From NCBI RefSeq assembly GCF_051131705.1, contig NZ_CP180316.1:1984001-2048000 (forward strand): a DNA stretch of 64,000 nucleotides, given 5' to 3'. Position 1 is the stretch's first letter; the number at the start of each line of letters is the position of its first letter. Source of the stretch: Arthrobacter_M sp030063245. Lineage in GTDB: Bacteria; Actinomycetota; Actinomycetes; Actinomycetales; Micrococcaceae. Made by a program: the position numbers and the translations under genes. The notes beneath the pieces were generated by a model that saw only the letters and a list, made by a program, of their open reading frames with translations, was not told the origin of the DNA and made no database searches. Positions 53,041 through 61,655 of the stretch are shown here, piece by piece.

Positions 53041-54369
53041 ATGGCCAAGCGGCAGCCTACCGGCTTCGGGGGGAGCGCCCGGCCCCCTGTCGTGTCGCCG
53101 ACGGTAGGAAACCCACCCCGCGGACCGGACGTGCTGCGGCGCAAGGTGGTTGGCGTGCTGGTGGCCGGGCAGATTCTTGGTGGCGTGGGGATGGGCGCGA
53201 CCCTTTCCCTGGGCGCCCTGCTGGCTGCGGAGCTCTCTGGCTCCAGTGCGTGGTCCGGCATGGCGGCCACGATGAGCACCCTGGGCGCAGCGCTGCTGGC
53301 TGTGCCGCTCGTCCGGCTGGCGCAGGCGAGTGGGCGCCGCGTTTCGTTGGCTGCCGGTTCCCTGCTGGCGGCGGGCGGGGCGGTCTTGGCCGTCGCTGCG
53401 GCTGCCGGGCGGTCCTTCCCGTTGCTGCTGGTTGCCTTGCTGCTGCTGGGAGCCGGTTCGGCCACTAACCTGCAGGCACGATTTGCCGCCACCGATCTTG
53501 CCACGGACAGATCCCGGGCCAAGGATCTGTCCCTGGTGGTCTGGTCCACTGCCGTGGGGGCAGTGCTTGGCCCCAATCTCTTTGAACCCGGTGAGGCAGT
53601 AGGTGCCGCATTGGGGCTCCCTTTGCTGACCGGAGCGTTCATCTTCTCGCTGTTGGCCCAGCTGGCGGCCGCCGTCGTCTACCGGCTCGGGCTCAGACCG
53701 GACCCACTGCTCAGCGCGCTGGCGGCCCAGGCCGTGGATCAGCAGAAGGGGGAGAGCCGTGCAGGGGCTGCACGCCTGCGCTCCGGCGGTTGGGAGATTC
53801 TGCGCAGCAACCCGCTGGCGCGCTACGCGGTCACGTCCGTTGCCCTCAGCCATGCCACCATGGTCGCCCTGATGTCCATGACGCCGGTGCATTTGCGGGA
53901 CCACGGGGCGACGCTGACGGTCGTCGGATTGACCATTAGTCTGCATGTGGCGGGAATGTATGCGTTGTCGCCCTTTTTCGGCTGGCTGGCGGACCGCGCC
54001 GGGCGGCTCCGTACGATCCTGGTCGGCCAGGCGCTGCTGCTGGCGTCACTGTTGCTGGCTTGGCATGGCGCTTCCTCGCAGGCGGCCGTCACGACGAGCC
54101 TGGTCCTGCTCGGCTTGGGCTGGTCGGCCTCTGTGGTCGCGGGATCGGCTCTGGTCGCGGAGGCGGTCGGGGTCGCCGAGCGGCCGGCCCTGCAAGGCGT
54201 GTCCGATCTGGCGATGAACCTGGCCGGGGCGCTTGGCGGCGCGGTGGCCGGCCCTGTCCTGACCGCTTGGGGGTACTCCGGACTGGGCCTGAGTTCCATG
54301 GCCCTGGTCGTCGTCGTGATCGGGTGGACCGGCCGACGGATCGGTGGGGTCCGACGCCATGACGGGTAG
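53041..54369 (+). CDS. MFS transporter (12 helices)
   Basis: About 442 residues from ATG 53041; longer starts are possible but the leader looks non-coding (low-complexity Pro/Gln). Motif A is in the loop after helix 2, and helix 4-5 region is LATDRSRAKDLSLVVWSTAV, GAVLGPNLFEPGEAVGAALG. The second half starts RYAVTSVALSHATMVALMSM and contains a second motif A, GWLADRAGRLRTILVGQALL. Substrate unknown. A coiled-coil-like gene overlaps its 3' end by 11 bases and is likely co-transcribed. Confidence 0.85.
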   Translation: MAKRQPTGFGGSARPPVVSPTVGNPPRGPDVLRRKVVGVLVAGQILGGVGMGATLSLGALLAAELSGSSAWSGMAATMSTLGAALLAVPLVRLAQASGRRVSLAAGSLLAAGGAVLAVAAAAGRSFPLLLVALLLLGAGSATNLQARFAATDLATDRSRAKDLSLVVWSTAVGAVLGPNLFEPGEAVGAALGLPLLTGAFIFSLLAQLAAAVVYRLGLRPDPLLSALAAQAVDQQKGESRAGAARLRSGGWEILRSNPLARYAVTSVALSHATMVALMSMTPVHLRDHGATLTVVGLTISLHVAGMYALSPFFGWLADRAGRLRTILVGQALLLASLLLAWHGASSQAAVTTSLVLLGLGWSASVVAGSALVAEAVGVAERPALQGVSDLAMNLAGALGGAVAGPVLTAWGYSGLGLSSMALVVVVIGWTGRRIGGVRRHDG

Positions 54370-55249
54370 TGGTCATACCAAAACGGACGACGGCGGCGCA
54401 TTGGCCGTCGGCGCCGGCCGGCTGTACGGCCTGCCGCCGTCCGAGTTCACCGTCCAGCGCAATGCGTGGGCCGGGGACGCGCGCGCCAACGGGAATGCTG
54501 AGCTGGCGGGGAAGATCCGTGCGCTGCCGAAACCGTCGACGGCGGCGTGGCTGCTGAACATGCTGGTGATCCACCGCCGCGCGGAGATCGATGGGTTGCT
54601 GGAAGTGGGCGTGGAGCTTCGCCAGGCACAGGCCGATCTTGACCAGGGAACCATGCGCAGGCTCAGCAAGGAACGGCGCGTGCTGCTGGCCGCACTGCTG
54701 ACAACTGGTCGGGGTTTGGCTTCGGAGCTGGGCCAACGAGCCAGCGCAGCCGTGCTTGAGGACGTCGAAGAGACACTGCGGGCCGCCACGTCCGATGCGT
54801 GGGCCACCGCTGCCGTACGGACCGGCATGCTGACGCGCGCCCTTTCCGCCGACGGCTGGGGAGCGGCGGACCTCTCCGGCGCGGTCGCGGTTCCGGTTTC
54901 CCACGCCGGGCAGCCGGACGCGGCCGCAGGACCGACGGTGCCTCTGCCGGCGGACAAGACCAGGGCGGCGGCACAACGGAAGGCGGCGCTGGCCGTCAAG
55001 TCAGCCGACGAAGCTGAGGCCGCGCTCGCCGGGATCAGGGACAGAGCCGCTGGATTGGCCCTTGAACGCAGCGCGCTGGCGGCACGCCTTACGGAACTGC
55101 AGAACCTTGTCGCCGAAGCTGCTAGGGACCTTGCCGCGGCTGACCGCGAGGCAGCCGGGCTGTCCCGGGAGGAGGAAGCGGCGGCCCGCACGGCAGCCTC
55201 GGCCCGCAGCGCCGCGGACCGGGCCGGCGCGCGGCTCACGGGCCGCTGA
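54359..55249 (+). CDS. Conserved actinobacterial helical protein of unknown function
   Basis: 296 residues. LYGLPPSEFTVQRNAWAGDA, then IRALPKPSTAAWLLNMLV is a recurring start of an uncharacterised actinobacterial family. After a middle domain, the C-terminal third (ADEAEAALAGIRDRAAGLAL, SREEEAAARTAASARSAADR) is Ala/Glu/Arg-rich and probably coiled-coil. It overlaps the MFS gene by 11 bases. The function is unknown. A soluble protein is predicted. Confidence 0.7.
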   Translation: MTGSGHTKTDDGGALAVGAGRLYGLPPSEFTVQRNAWAGDARANGNAELAGKIRALPKPSTAAWLLNMLVIHRRAEIDGLLEVGVELRQAQADLDQGTMRRLSKERRVLLAALLTTGRGLASELGQRASAAVLEDVEETLRAATSDAWATAAVRTGMLTRALSADGWGAADLSGAVAVPVSHAGQPDAAAGPTVPLPADKTRAAAQRKAALAVKSADEAEAALAGIRDRAAGLALERSALAARLTELQNLVAEAARDLAAADREAAGLSREEEAAARTAASARSAADRAGARLTGR

Positions 55250-55310
55250 CGAACCGGGCCGTAGACGAACCGGGCCGGCATGCGGCCCACAGACCGTTGA
55301 CGAACCGGCC
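55248..55310. repeat. Short direct repeats after the coiled-coil gene
   Basis: GACGAACCGGGCC occurs at 55248 and 55264, and GACGAACCGGCC again near 55299. The first copy overlaps the stop codon of the preceding gene. Confidence 0.7.
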
Positions 55311-55392
55311 GGCCGCGGTCGGTGCATGCGCGGGTGGCCGTTTGCGTTAGGCCCGTCTCCGCCCGGACGGTGCGGATGTGAAAAGATTGACC

Positions 55393-56646
55393 ATGCGCCA
55401 AATGCAGCACTCCAGCAAACTTCAGGACGTCCGCTACGAACTCCGCGGGCCCATCCTGCACGCCGCCAAGAAGATGGAGGCCGAGGGGCACCGGATTCTG
55501 CGGATGAACCTGGGGGACACCGCGCCCTTCGGCCTGGAAGCGCCGGAATCGATCGTGGTGGACATGATCCATCATCTGCGGGGGTCGCAGGGCTACAGCG
55601 ACTCGAAGGGCATCTTCTCGGCCCGGACCGCCATTTCACAGTATTACCAGACCCAGGGTCTAATGACGATCGGCGTGGAGGACATCTTTATCGGCAACGG
55701 CGTCAGTGAACTGATTTCCATGACCCTGCAGGCGTTTCTGGAAAACGGGGACGAAATCCTCATCCCGGCGCCGGACTACCCGCTCTGGACGGCAGCGGTG
55801 ACGCTCACCGGCGGCCGTGCCGTGCACTATCTGTGCAGCGAGGCCGACCAATGGTGGCCGGACATGGCCGACGTAGAGGCCAAAATCACCGCGCGGACGA
55901 GGGGAATTGTGATCATCAACCCCAATAATCCGACCGGGGCCGTCTACCCTCGCCACATCCTGGAGCAGTTTGCGGCGCTGGCACGCAGACACGATCTGGT
56001 CCTCTTTTCGGACGAAATCTACGAAAAAATCCGCTACGAGGATGCTGTGCACATCCACACCGCTTCGGTGGCCGATGACGTGTGCACACTGACGTTCAGC
56101 GGCCTGTCCAAGGCCTACCGGATGCCCGGCTACCGCTCCGGCTGGGTTGCCTTGACGGGGCCGCGGACGGCTATGGCGGAGTACCGGGAATCCCTGGAAC
56201 TGCTCGCCTCGCTGCGACTGTGCGCCAACGTCCCGGCACAGCATGCGATCCAGACCTCCTTGGGCGGTTACCAGACTATTGACGATCTGGTGGCTCCCGG
56301 AGGCCGGCTCCGGCAGCAGAGAGACCGGGCCACCGAACTCCTCAACGCCATTCCCGGCGTGAGCTGCGTCCCCGCCGCCGGTGCCATGTACCTGTTCCCA
56401 CGGCTGGACCCGGACGTTTATCCGATCGAGAGCGACGAGCAGTTTGTGCTGGATCTGCTCCAGGACCAGAAAATTCTCGTCTCGCACGGCACCGCCTTTA
56501 ATTGGCCGACAACGGATCACTTCCGTTTCGTGATTCTGCCTGCCGTCGGTGACATCGAAGAAGCCGTCCGCCGGATCTCCGCCTTCCTGTCCACCTACCG
56601 GCGCAAGGCCATTGCCGACGTCGAATCCTTGTCCGTGCCGCTGTAG
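55393..56646 (+). CDS. Class I/II aminotransferase, AlaA-like
   Basis: 417 residues. RILRMNLGDTAPFGLEAPES, GYSDSKGIFSARTAISQYYQ, IFIGNGVSELISMTLQAFLE, IIINPNNPTGAVYP (Asn for PLP), DEIYEKIRYEDAVH, SGLSKAYRMPGYRSGW with the PLP-lysine (SLSK), and FRFVILPAVGDIEEAVRRI. This is the fold-type I pattern; the ORF resembles alanine transaminase AlaA. It is a cytosolic PLP enzyme transferring an amino group, probably from glutamate to pyruvate. ATG 55393 is chosen; a GTG at 55378 is possible. Stand-alone. Confidence 0.9.
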   Translation: MRQMQHSSKLQDVRYELRGPILHAAKKMEAEGHRILRMNLGDTAPFGLEAPESIVVDMIHHLRGSQGYSDSKGIFSARTAISQYYQTQGLMTIGVEDIFIGNGVSELISMTLQAFLENGDEILIPAPDYPLWTAAVTLTGGRAVHYLCSEADQWWPDMADVEAKITARTRGIVIINPNNPTGAVYPRHILEQFAALARRHDLVLFSDEIYEKIRYEDAVHIHTASVADDVCTLTFSGLSKAYRMPGYRSGWVALTGPRTAMAEYRESLELLASLRLCANVPAQHAIQTSLGGYQTIDDLVAPGGRLRQQRDRATELLNAIPGVSCVPAAGAMYLFPRLDPDVYPIESDEQFVLDLLQDQKILVSHGTAFNWPTTDHFRFVILPAVGDIEEAVRRISAFLSTYRRKAIADVESLSVPL

Positions 56647-56789
56647 CACCGTCCCCGCTGCAGCAACGTCCCCGCTGCAACTTCGGCCAGGAATAGATCC
56701 GCCGGGCGGGAAGTCTGGCCAAGTAAATGCATACGCATATACAGGCTTTTGCGAAATATGGCAGGAACGGAACATGACGTAATCGGGAC

Positions 56790-57419
56790 AAATAAAGTTT
56801 GAACTGGGGCTGGGCACCTTTGGCGACGTCACGTTTGAGGATCCGGTCCGGCAACACCCGCGCCGCGCTGGCGAACCATGTGGCATACCCGCCGACCGAC
56901 TCCGGATCCCTGCCCACCTGGATCGCCGCTGGTGGAAGCCCGCAGTCCGTGGTCCGCGCCGCCGGCGACGGACTGCCGCTGATGCTGGCCATCATCGGCG
57001 GGGAACCGCTGCAGTTCGCCCCCTTCACCGACCTGTACCACCGCGCCCTGAAGGAATTCGGCAATCCGGTGCAGCCCATCGACGCCCATCCCCCCGGGCA
57101 TGTCGCCGCCACCGCTCAGCAGGCCAGGGAAGAGCTCTGGCCGCACTGTGCCGCCATGCAGGCCAGAATTGGGCGGGACCGCGGTTGGCCGCCCATCGCG
57201 CGTGCGGATTTTGAAGCCACCGCCGGCCCGGACGGAGCGCTCTTTGTTGGCTCACCGAAAACCGTGGCCACCAAGATCGTCAAGGTTGGCACTGGGCTCG
57301 GGCTGTCGCGCTTTGACCTGAAATTCAGCCACGGAACCCTCCCGCATGCGGCCCTCATGAGCAGCATAGGGCTTTATGGCAGGGAAGTGGCGCCCGCCGT
57401 CCGCGGACAGCTGGACTGA
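56790..57419 (+). pseudogene. LLM (luciferase-like) flavin oxidoreductase with large internal deletion
   Basis: The start KFELGLGTFGDVTF is the N-terminus of the LLM family (FELGLDTFGDVT), but it jumps directly into the C-terminal third in another frame: TRAALANHVAYPPTDSGSLP, LPLMLAIIGGEPLQFAPFTD, REELWPHCAAMQARIGRDRG, LGLSRFDLKFSHGTLPHAAL. About 180 residues between are gone, and the start codon appears to be ATA. The final part is undamaged to the stop. It overlaps TMEM175 on the other strand. Confidence 0.7.
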
Positions 57420-58001
57420 TTTAGCCCTGGCGCCGGCGGCGCGTTCCAGCCGGCGGTCGGGCACGAGCCAGAGCAGCGCGACCACCGTATAGGCGGCCAG
57501 ACCCAGCAGCGGCTGAAGCAGCGACAGTCCCAGCCCGGCGAGGTAGATCAGGGGAGAGGCTTTGCCCTTCCAATCACGGCCCAGCGCCCGGGCCAGCGGT
57601 CCGTCGGTTCCCTGCTGCGCGATGAGCGCCTTCTGGAGAATGAAGTAGCCGACGGCGGCCAACAGCAGGTTCACGCCGTAGACCAGGACGGGCACCTCCG
57701 GAAAACCCGATTCGTCCATCCAGCGCGTGGTGAAGGGGAACAGCGAGAGCCAGAAGAGCAGATGGAGGTTGGCCCACAGGACCGTGCCGTTTACCTTCTC
57801 CGCGAGCGAGAACATGTGATGGTGGTTGTTCCAGTAAATTCCGACATACACGAAGCTCAGCAGGTAGCTGAGAAAGCCCGGGAGCACCCGCAGCAGCCCC
57901 GGCCAGCTCGGTTCCTCCGGAACGCGCAGTTCAAGGACCATGATGGTGATCACGATGGCCAGCACGCCATCGCTGAAGGTTTCAAGTCTGATCTTGTTCA
58001 T
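57252..58001 (-). CDS. TMEM175-family potassium channel-like protein
   Basis: 249 residues. First helix MNKIRLETFSDGVLAIVITI, MVLELRVPEE is the F-S-D-G-V-x-A-I-x-x-T signature of TMEM175. Further helices: GLLRVLPGFLSYLLSFVYVG, IYWNNHHHMFSLAEKVNGTV, LWANLHLLFWLSLFPFTTRW, VLVYGVNLLLAAVGYFILQ and a last pair near residue 170. Bacterial TMEM175 forms K+-selective tetramers. The last ~50 residues read antisense through the LLM relic and are probably non-native, gained after stop loss. Confidence 0.85.
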   Translation of the reverse strand: MNKIRLETFSDGVLAIVITIMVLELRVPEEPSWPGLLRVLPGFLSYLLSFVYVGIYWNNHHHMFSLAEKVNGTVLWANLHLLFWLSLFPFTTRWMDESGFPEVPVLVYGVNLLLAAVGYFILQKALIAQQGTDGPLARALGRDWKGKASPLIYLAGLGLSLLQPLLGLAAYTVVALLWLVPDRRLERAAGARAKSVQLSADGGRHFPAIKPYAAHEGRMREGSVAEFQVKARQPEPSANLDDLGGHGFR

Positions 58002-58067
58002 GGTTTCCGCTCTGCCAGGATCATCGTAGCGGGCGGTGAGTAGTCTAGGGCCACGGGAAACTCGCGT

Positions 58068-58699
58068 GTGGCAGAAACCGCGGCACCGGACACCAAGGGT
58101 AAGCCCAAGGGCTCCGGGGCCGGGACCATTCTGATGGCCTTCGGCGCGAATCTGCTGGTCGCCGCCGCGAAGTCGGTGGCCGCCGGGCTCACCGGTTCGG
58201 AGTCCATGACGGTCGAGGCCGCGCATTCGTGGGCGGACACGGGTAATCAGATTTTCCTCATGATCGCGGACAAAAGGTCCAAGAGAAAGCGTGATGCTGC
58301 CCATCCGCTCGGCTACGGGCGTGAGGCGTACGTCTGGTCCATGTTCGCCGCCTTCGGGCTCTTCACCGCCGGAGGCGGTGTTTGCTGAAGATTCGGCCGC
58401 GCTGGTGGGGCTGGTCATTGCTTTTGCCGGAATTCTCCTCCATCAGGTGACCGGATCACCGGTTCCCGACGCGCTGGGTTCCATTATGGTGGGCCTGCTG
58501 TTTGGCGTTGTCGCCGTCGTACTGATTGACCGGAACCGTCGTTTCCTGGTGGGACAGGCGGTGACACCGGAAGTGGAGCAGTCGGCGTTGCGGATGCTGC
58601 TGGAGCATCAGGAGATCGAGCGCATAACCTATATCCATATCGAATTTGTCGGCCCAACCGGCTGTATCTGGTGGCCACGCCGGAGGAGGCCTCGCTGTA
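58068..58699 (+). pseudogene. Cation diffusion facilitator, deleted and frameshifted
   Basis: N-terminal part AGTILMAFGANLLVAAAKSV, SMTVEAAHSWADTGNQIFLM, HPLGYGREAYVWSMFAAFGL, then a stop near 58388. The rest resumes in another frame: AEDSAALVGLVIAFAGILLH, VPDALGSIMVGLLFGVVAVV, RFLVGQAVTPEVEQSALRML. A third frame gives GPNRLYLVATPEEASL. The H-x3-D metal site in the first part is intact but the central helices are missing. Likely a lost zinc or iron exporter. Confidence 0.75.
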
Positions 58700-58767
58700 G
58701 CCAGCCCGGCCCCGGCTCGGTAGGGTTGCTGGGAAGCACCCCCATCGGCTAACGGAAAGGTTTCATC

Positions 58768-59268
58768 ATGAGCGAAGAAAGCATTCCCACCGACCACACT
58801 ACGGATGGACGCACTCCGGAGGTCGGACTCAACATTTTCAGCGATACCCTGGATGCGGATGATCCCGGAGCACTTGACCCCGCGGCGGCCCAGGACCCTG
58901 CCTCGCCCGGCGCCGACGGCCTTGATCAGCTCAGCGGCAGCGGCCCGGACGAATATCCGGGCGCGGCGGAGAACAACCCGGACAACTGGTCCGACGATCC
59001 GCTCATTGCGGAGGATGCCGCGGCGGCAGAAGGGTACCGTTCCGAACAGTATCTGGAGGATCAGACGGACGAGGCCCGCTACGAAACGGGCGAGGAGCAG
59101 ATTCCGCCGGACGAACCCACCATAGGCGAGGCCTCGGCTGACGTGGACTTCGGCGAGACACCCACCGGGGATGAGGCCGACGGCAGCGACGACGAGGCCA
59201 ACTTCGGCGGATCGCCGTTGGGCCGCTTCGGTGCCGAAGAACCGGACCCGGAAGACCTGGATGGGTAG
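58768..59268 (+). CDS. Acidic, disordered hypothetical protein
   Basis: 166 residues, very rich in Asp and Glu, with no hydrophobic segment: TPEVGLNIFSDTLDADDPGA, DQLSGSGPDEYPGAAENNPD, NFGGSPLGRFGAEEPDPEDL. It is followed 6 bases later by a perfect terminator-like hairpin. No family is recognised with confidence. Its start follows GGAAAGGTTTCATC, a good ribosome site, so the gene is likely real. Confidence 0.65.
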   Translation: MSEESIPTDHTTDGRTPEVGLNIFSDTLDADDPGALDPAAAQDPASPGADGLDQLSGSGPDEYPGAAENNPDNWSDDPLIAEDAAAAEGYRSEQYLEDQTDEARYETGEEQIPPDEPTIGEASADVDFGETPTGDEADGSDDEANFGGSPLGRFGAEEPDPEDLDG

Positions 59269-59274
59269 GAGCTT

Positions 59275-59294
59275 CCGTCCCGCACGCGGGACGG
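59275..59294 (+). terminator. Hairpin terminator after the acidic-protein gene
   Basis: CCGTCCCG and CGGGACGG form a perfect 8-bp stem with a 4-base loop, starting 6 bases after the stop at 59268. No T-run follows. Confidence 0.7.
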
Positions 59295-59480
59295 AATGCG
59301 CGCCCTGGTGCGGGCCCTTGTAGAGCGTCCCTTTGGTGTCGACCGGCTCTGGACATAGGATCAGTACTGTTTGGTAGCAGAATCCGCTTGAACACCGCAG
59401 CGTCGTCCCGTCATGCCGCGGGCAAAAAATAGCCAAACCTTTTTGGCAGTCCGCAGTTGACCTCTCAGATTGGATCACGG

Positions 59481-60890
59481 GTGGATCTCACCTTTATGGT
59501 CGTGCTTGTCATAGCGCTGGCTCTGTTCTTTGACTTTACGAACGGTTTTCACGACACCGCCAACGCCATGGCCACGCCCATCGCCACCGGAGCCATCAAA
59601 CCCAAGACCGCCGTCGCCCTTGCCGCGGTGCTCAATCTGGTGGGCGCATTCCTCTCCACGGAGGTGGCCAAGACGATTTCCGGGGGCTTGATCCGGGAAG
59701 GCGCCGAAGGCATTCAGATCACTCCGGTGCTGATTTTTGCCGGCCTCATGGGCGCGGTGCTGTGGAATCTGGTGACCTGGCTGCTCGGGCTGCCGTCGAG
59801 CTCCTCGCACGCCCTATTCGGTGGTCTGATCGGTGCGGCCGTAGTGGGCATCGGCTTCCAGGCCGTGGATCTGGGAGTGCTCCTCTCCAAAATCATCCTT
59901 CCCGCCGTGATGGCTCCGCTGATCGCCGGCGGTGCCGCCTACCTGTGTACGAAGCTGGCCTACCGGATCACGCGACGGACCGATCCGGACTCGGGCGACA
60001 AGCTGGTGCAAAAGCGCGGCGGATTCAGGTACGCCCAGGTCTTCTCCTCGTCGCTCGTCGCTCTCGCGCACGGCACCAACGATGCGCAGAAGACCATGGG
60101 TGTCATCACGCTGGTACTGATTTCCGCGAATATGCAGAAGGTCGGCTCCGGTCCCGAACTGTGGGTGGTCGGCGCCTGCGCCCTCGCCATCGCGTTCGGC
60201 ACCTACACCGGCGGCTGGCGCATCATCCGCACCCTCGGCAGCGGCCTGACGGACGTCAAACCGGCCCAGGGCTTTGCTGCGGAGACCAGCACGGCCGCGG
60301 CGATTCTCGCCTCCTCGCACCTCGGCTTCGCGCTCTCGACAACCCACGTGGCGTCCGGCTCGGTCATTGGCTCCGGGCTGGGCCGGGTGGGTTCAACTGT
60401 GCGTTGGGGCGCGATCGGCAAGATCGGCCTGGGCTGGCTGTTCACCCTTCCCGCGGCGGCCATCGTCGGCGGTCTTGCCGCGTTTATTGCCAGTCTGGGC
60501 ACGACCGGCGTGGTGATTGACGCCGTCGTCGGGCTGGGCTCCATCATCTTCATCTTCATCCGCTCGCAGCGCGGACATGTGGATCACAGCAACGCCATCA
60601 GCGACGTCGACGCCATCGGTGAAACCGTCAGCATCCCGAGCAAAAAAGAACGCGACCGGCTCACGGCCAAGGCGCGGGCCGCCGAGCGTGCCGCTGAAAA
60701 GGCCGCAGCCAAGGCTGTGGAGAAGGCAGCGGCCAAAGTTGTTGCACAAGAAGCGGCCGAGCGTGCCGCAAGAGCCGCGGACGGTGCGCACGCGACGGGG
60801 AACATTGCGCCGCAACGCTTGCCGCCGAAAGCTCCGAACGCGCCGCAGTCAGATTCATCCTCGGCCGCCAAGCAGAAAGGTACACAGTGA
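59481..60890 (+). CDS. pit: Inorganic phosphate transporter, PiT family
   Basis: 469 residues. LFFDFTNGFHDTANAMATPI is the first PiT signature, ALAHGTNDAQKTMGVITLV the second. About 10-12 helices, including GLPSSSSHALFGGLIGAAVV. PiT carries phosphate, or divalent metal-phosphate, with H+ or Na+. A charged tail after the last helix (KKERDRLTAKARAAERAAEK and KAAAKAVEKAAAKVVAQEAA) is an unusual Ala/Lys/Glu helix. The GTG at 59481 is chosen; a TTG 24 bases upstream is alternative. It overlaps the next small gene by GTGA. Confidence 0.92.
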   Translation: MDLTFMVVLVIALALFFDFTNGFHDTANAMATPIATGAIKPKTAVALAAVLNLVGAFLSTEVAKTISGGLIREGAEGIQITPVLIFAGLMGAVLWNLVTWLLGLPSSSSHALFGGLIGAAVVGIGFQAVDLGVLLSKIILPAVMAPLIAGGAAYLCTKLAYRITRRTDPDSGDKLVQKRGGFRYAQVFSSSLVALAHGTNDAQKTMGVITLVLISANMQKVGSGPELWVVGACALAIAFGTYTGGWRIIRTLGSGLTDVKPAQGFAAETSTAAAILASSHLGFALSTTHVASGSVIGSGLGRVGSTVRWGAIGKIGLGWLFTLPAAAIVGGLAAFIASLGTTGVVIDAVVGLGSIIFIFIRSQRGHVDHSNAISDVDAIGETVSIPSKKERDRLTAKARAAERAAEKAAAKAVEKAAAKVVAQEAAERAARAADGAHATGNIAPQRLPPKAPNAPQSDSSSAAKQKGTQ

Positions 60891-61108
60891 TTAATTGGGG
60901 AGCTTTTCTGACCGTGGCGGTGACCACGCTGGTTTCCGCCGTCTTTGTGGTGGGGGTCTATGCCTCCGGTGTGCGCCTTTACGCCGTCAGTGTTGACGAC
61001 CATGTGCCGAGCACCAAGGTGGCTCGGGCCGCCGCCTACCTCTGCTTCGCCGTCAGTCTGGCGGCCGTCCTGTTCGGGATATACCTGATCGTGCCGGCGC
61101 TGCACTAG
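60887..61108 (+). CDS. Small two-helix membrane protein coupled to pit
   Basis: 73 residues: GAFLTVAVTTLVSAVFVVGV, YASGVRLYAVSVDD, then VARAAAYLCFAVSLAAVLFG and IYLIVPALH. The GTG start lies in the pit stop (GTGA), with AAAGG upstream. Two helices and strict coupling suggest a partner or regulator of the phosphate transporter. No family is recognised. Confidence 0.8.
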   Translation: MINWGAFLTVAVTTLVSAVFVVGVYASGVRLYAVSVDDHVPSTKVARAAAYLCFAVSLAAVLFGIYLIVPALH

Positions 61109-61150
61109 ACGGTTCATGCCTGCGCATCAGCGGACCACCAGAGCCCGCGG

Positions 61151-61636
61151 CTATCCCGCAGATACCGGAACGTCGGACCCCTTTTGCCGGATCATATTGG
61201 TGATACGGGCTGTGGAGAGCCGCCGGCCGGACTCATCGGTCATGACGATTTCGTGAGTGGCCAGAGTGCGCCCCAGATGGATGGCCGTGCAGGTGCCGGT
61301 GACCAGTCCGGACGTGGCGCTGCGATGGTGGGTGGCACCGATCTCAATGCCCAGGGCCTGGCCGTTGACGCCGGCATGTATTCCGGCGGAGAAGGAGCCC
61401 AGGGTTTCCGCCAGCACCACATGGGCACCGCCGTGCAGGATGCCTGCAACCTGGGTATTCCCTTCAACCGGCATGGTGGCAACCGAGCGCCGGGCTCCCA
61501 GTTCCAGGAATTTGATCCCCATTTTTTCCACCAGGGCGCCCACGCCGTTGCTGCTGAGCCAGTCATGCATCACTTCGGGCACGCCCGCCTCCAGCAGCCG
61601 GGCGGTGTACTGGTTCGGTGTGAATTTGTCGTTCAT
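61151..61636 (-). CDS. Hotdog-fold thioesterase, PaaI-like
   Basis: 161 residues. MGIKFLELGARRSVATMPVE, VAGILHGGAHVVLAETLGSF with the HGG-x7-E-T catalytic region of PaaI-type hotdog proteins, then GLVTGTCTAIHLGRTLATHE, VMTDESGRRLSTARITNMIR. It probably hydrolyses an aromatic or acyl-CoA thioester. The ATG at 61636 is only 19 bases from the divergent polA start, so their promoters must overlap coding DNA or be very compact. Confidence 0.9.
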   Translation of the reverse strand: MNDKFTPNQYTARLLEAGVPEVMHDWLSSNGVGALVEKMGIKFLELGARRSVATMPVEGNTQVAGILHGGAHVVLAETLGSFSAGIHAGVNGQALGIEIGATHHRSATSGLVTGTCTAIHLGRTLATHEIVMTDESGRRLSTARITNMIRQKGSDVPVSAG

Positions 61637-61655
61637 GTTGACTAGGCTGGCACCT

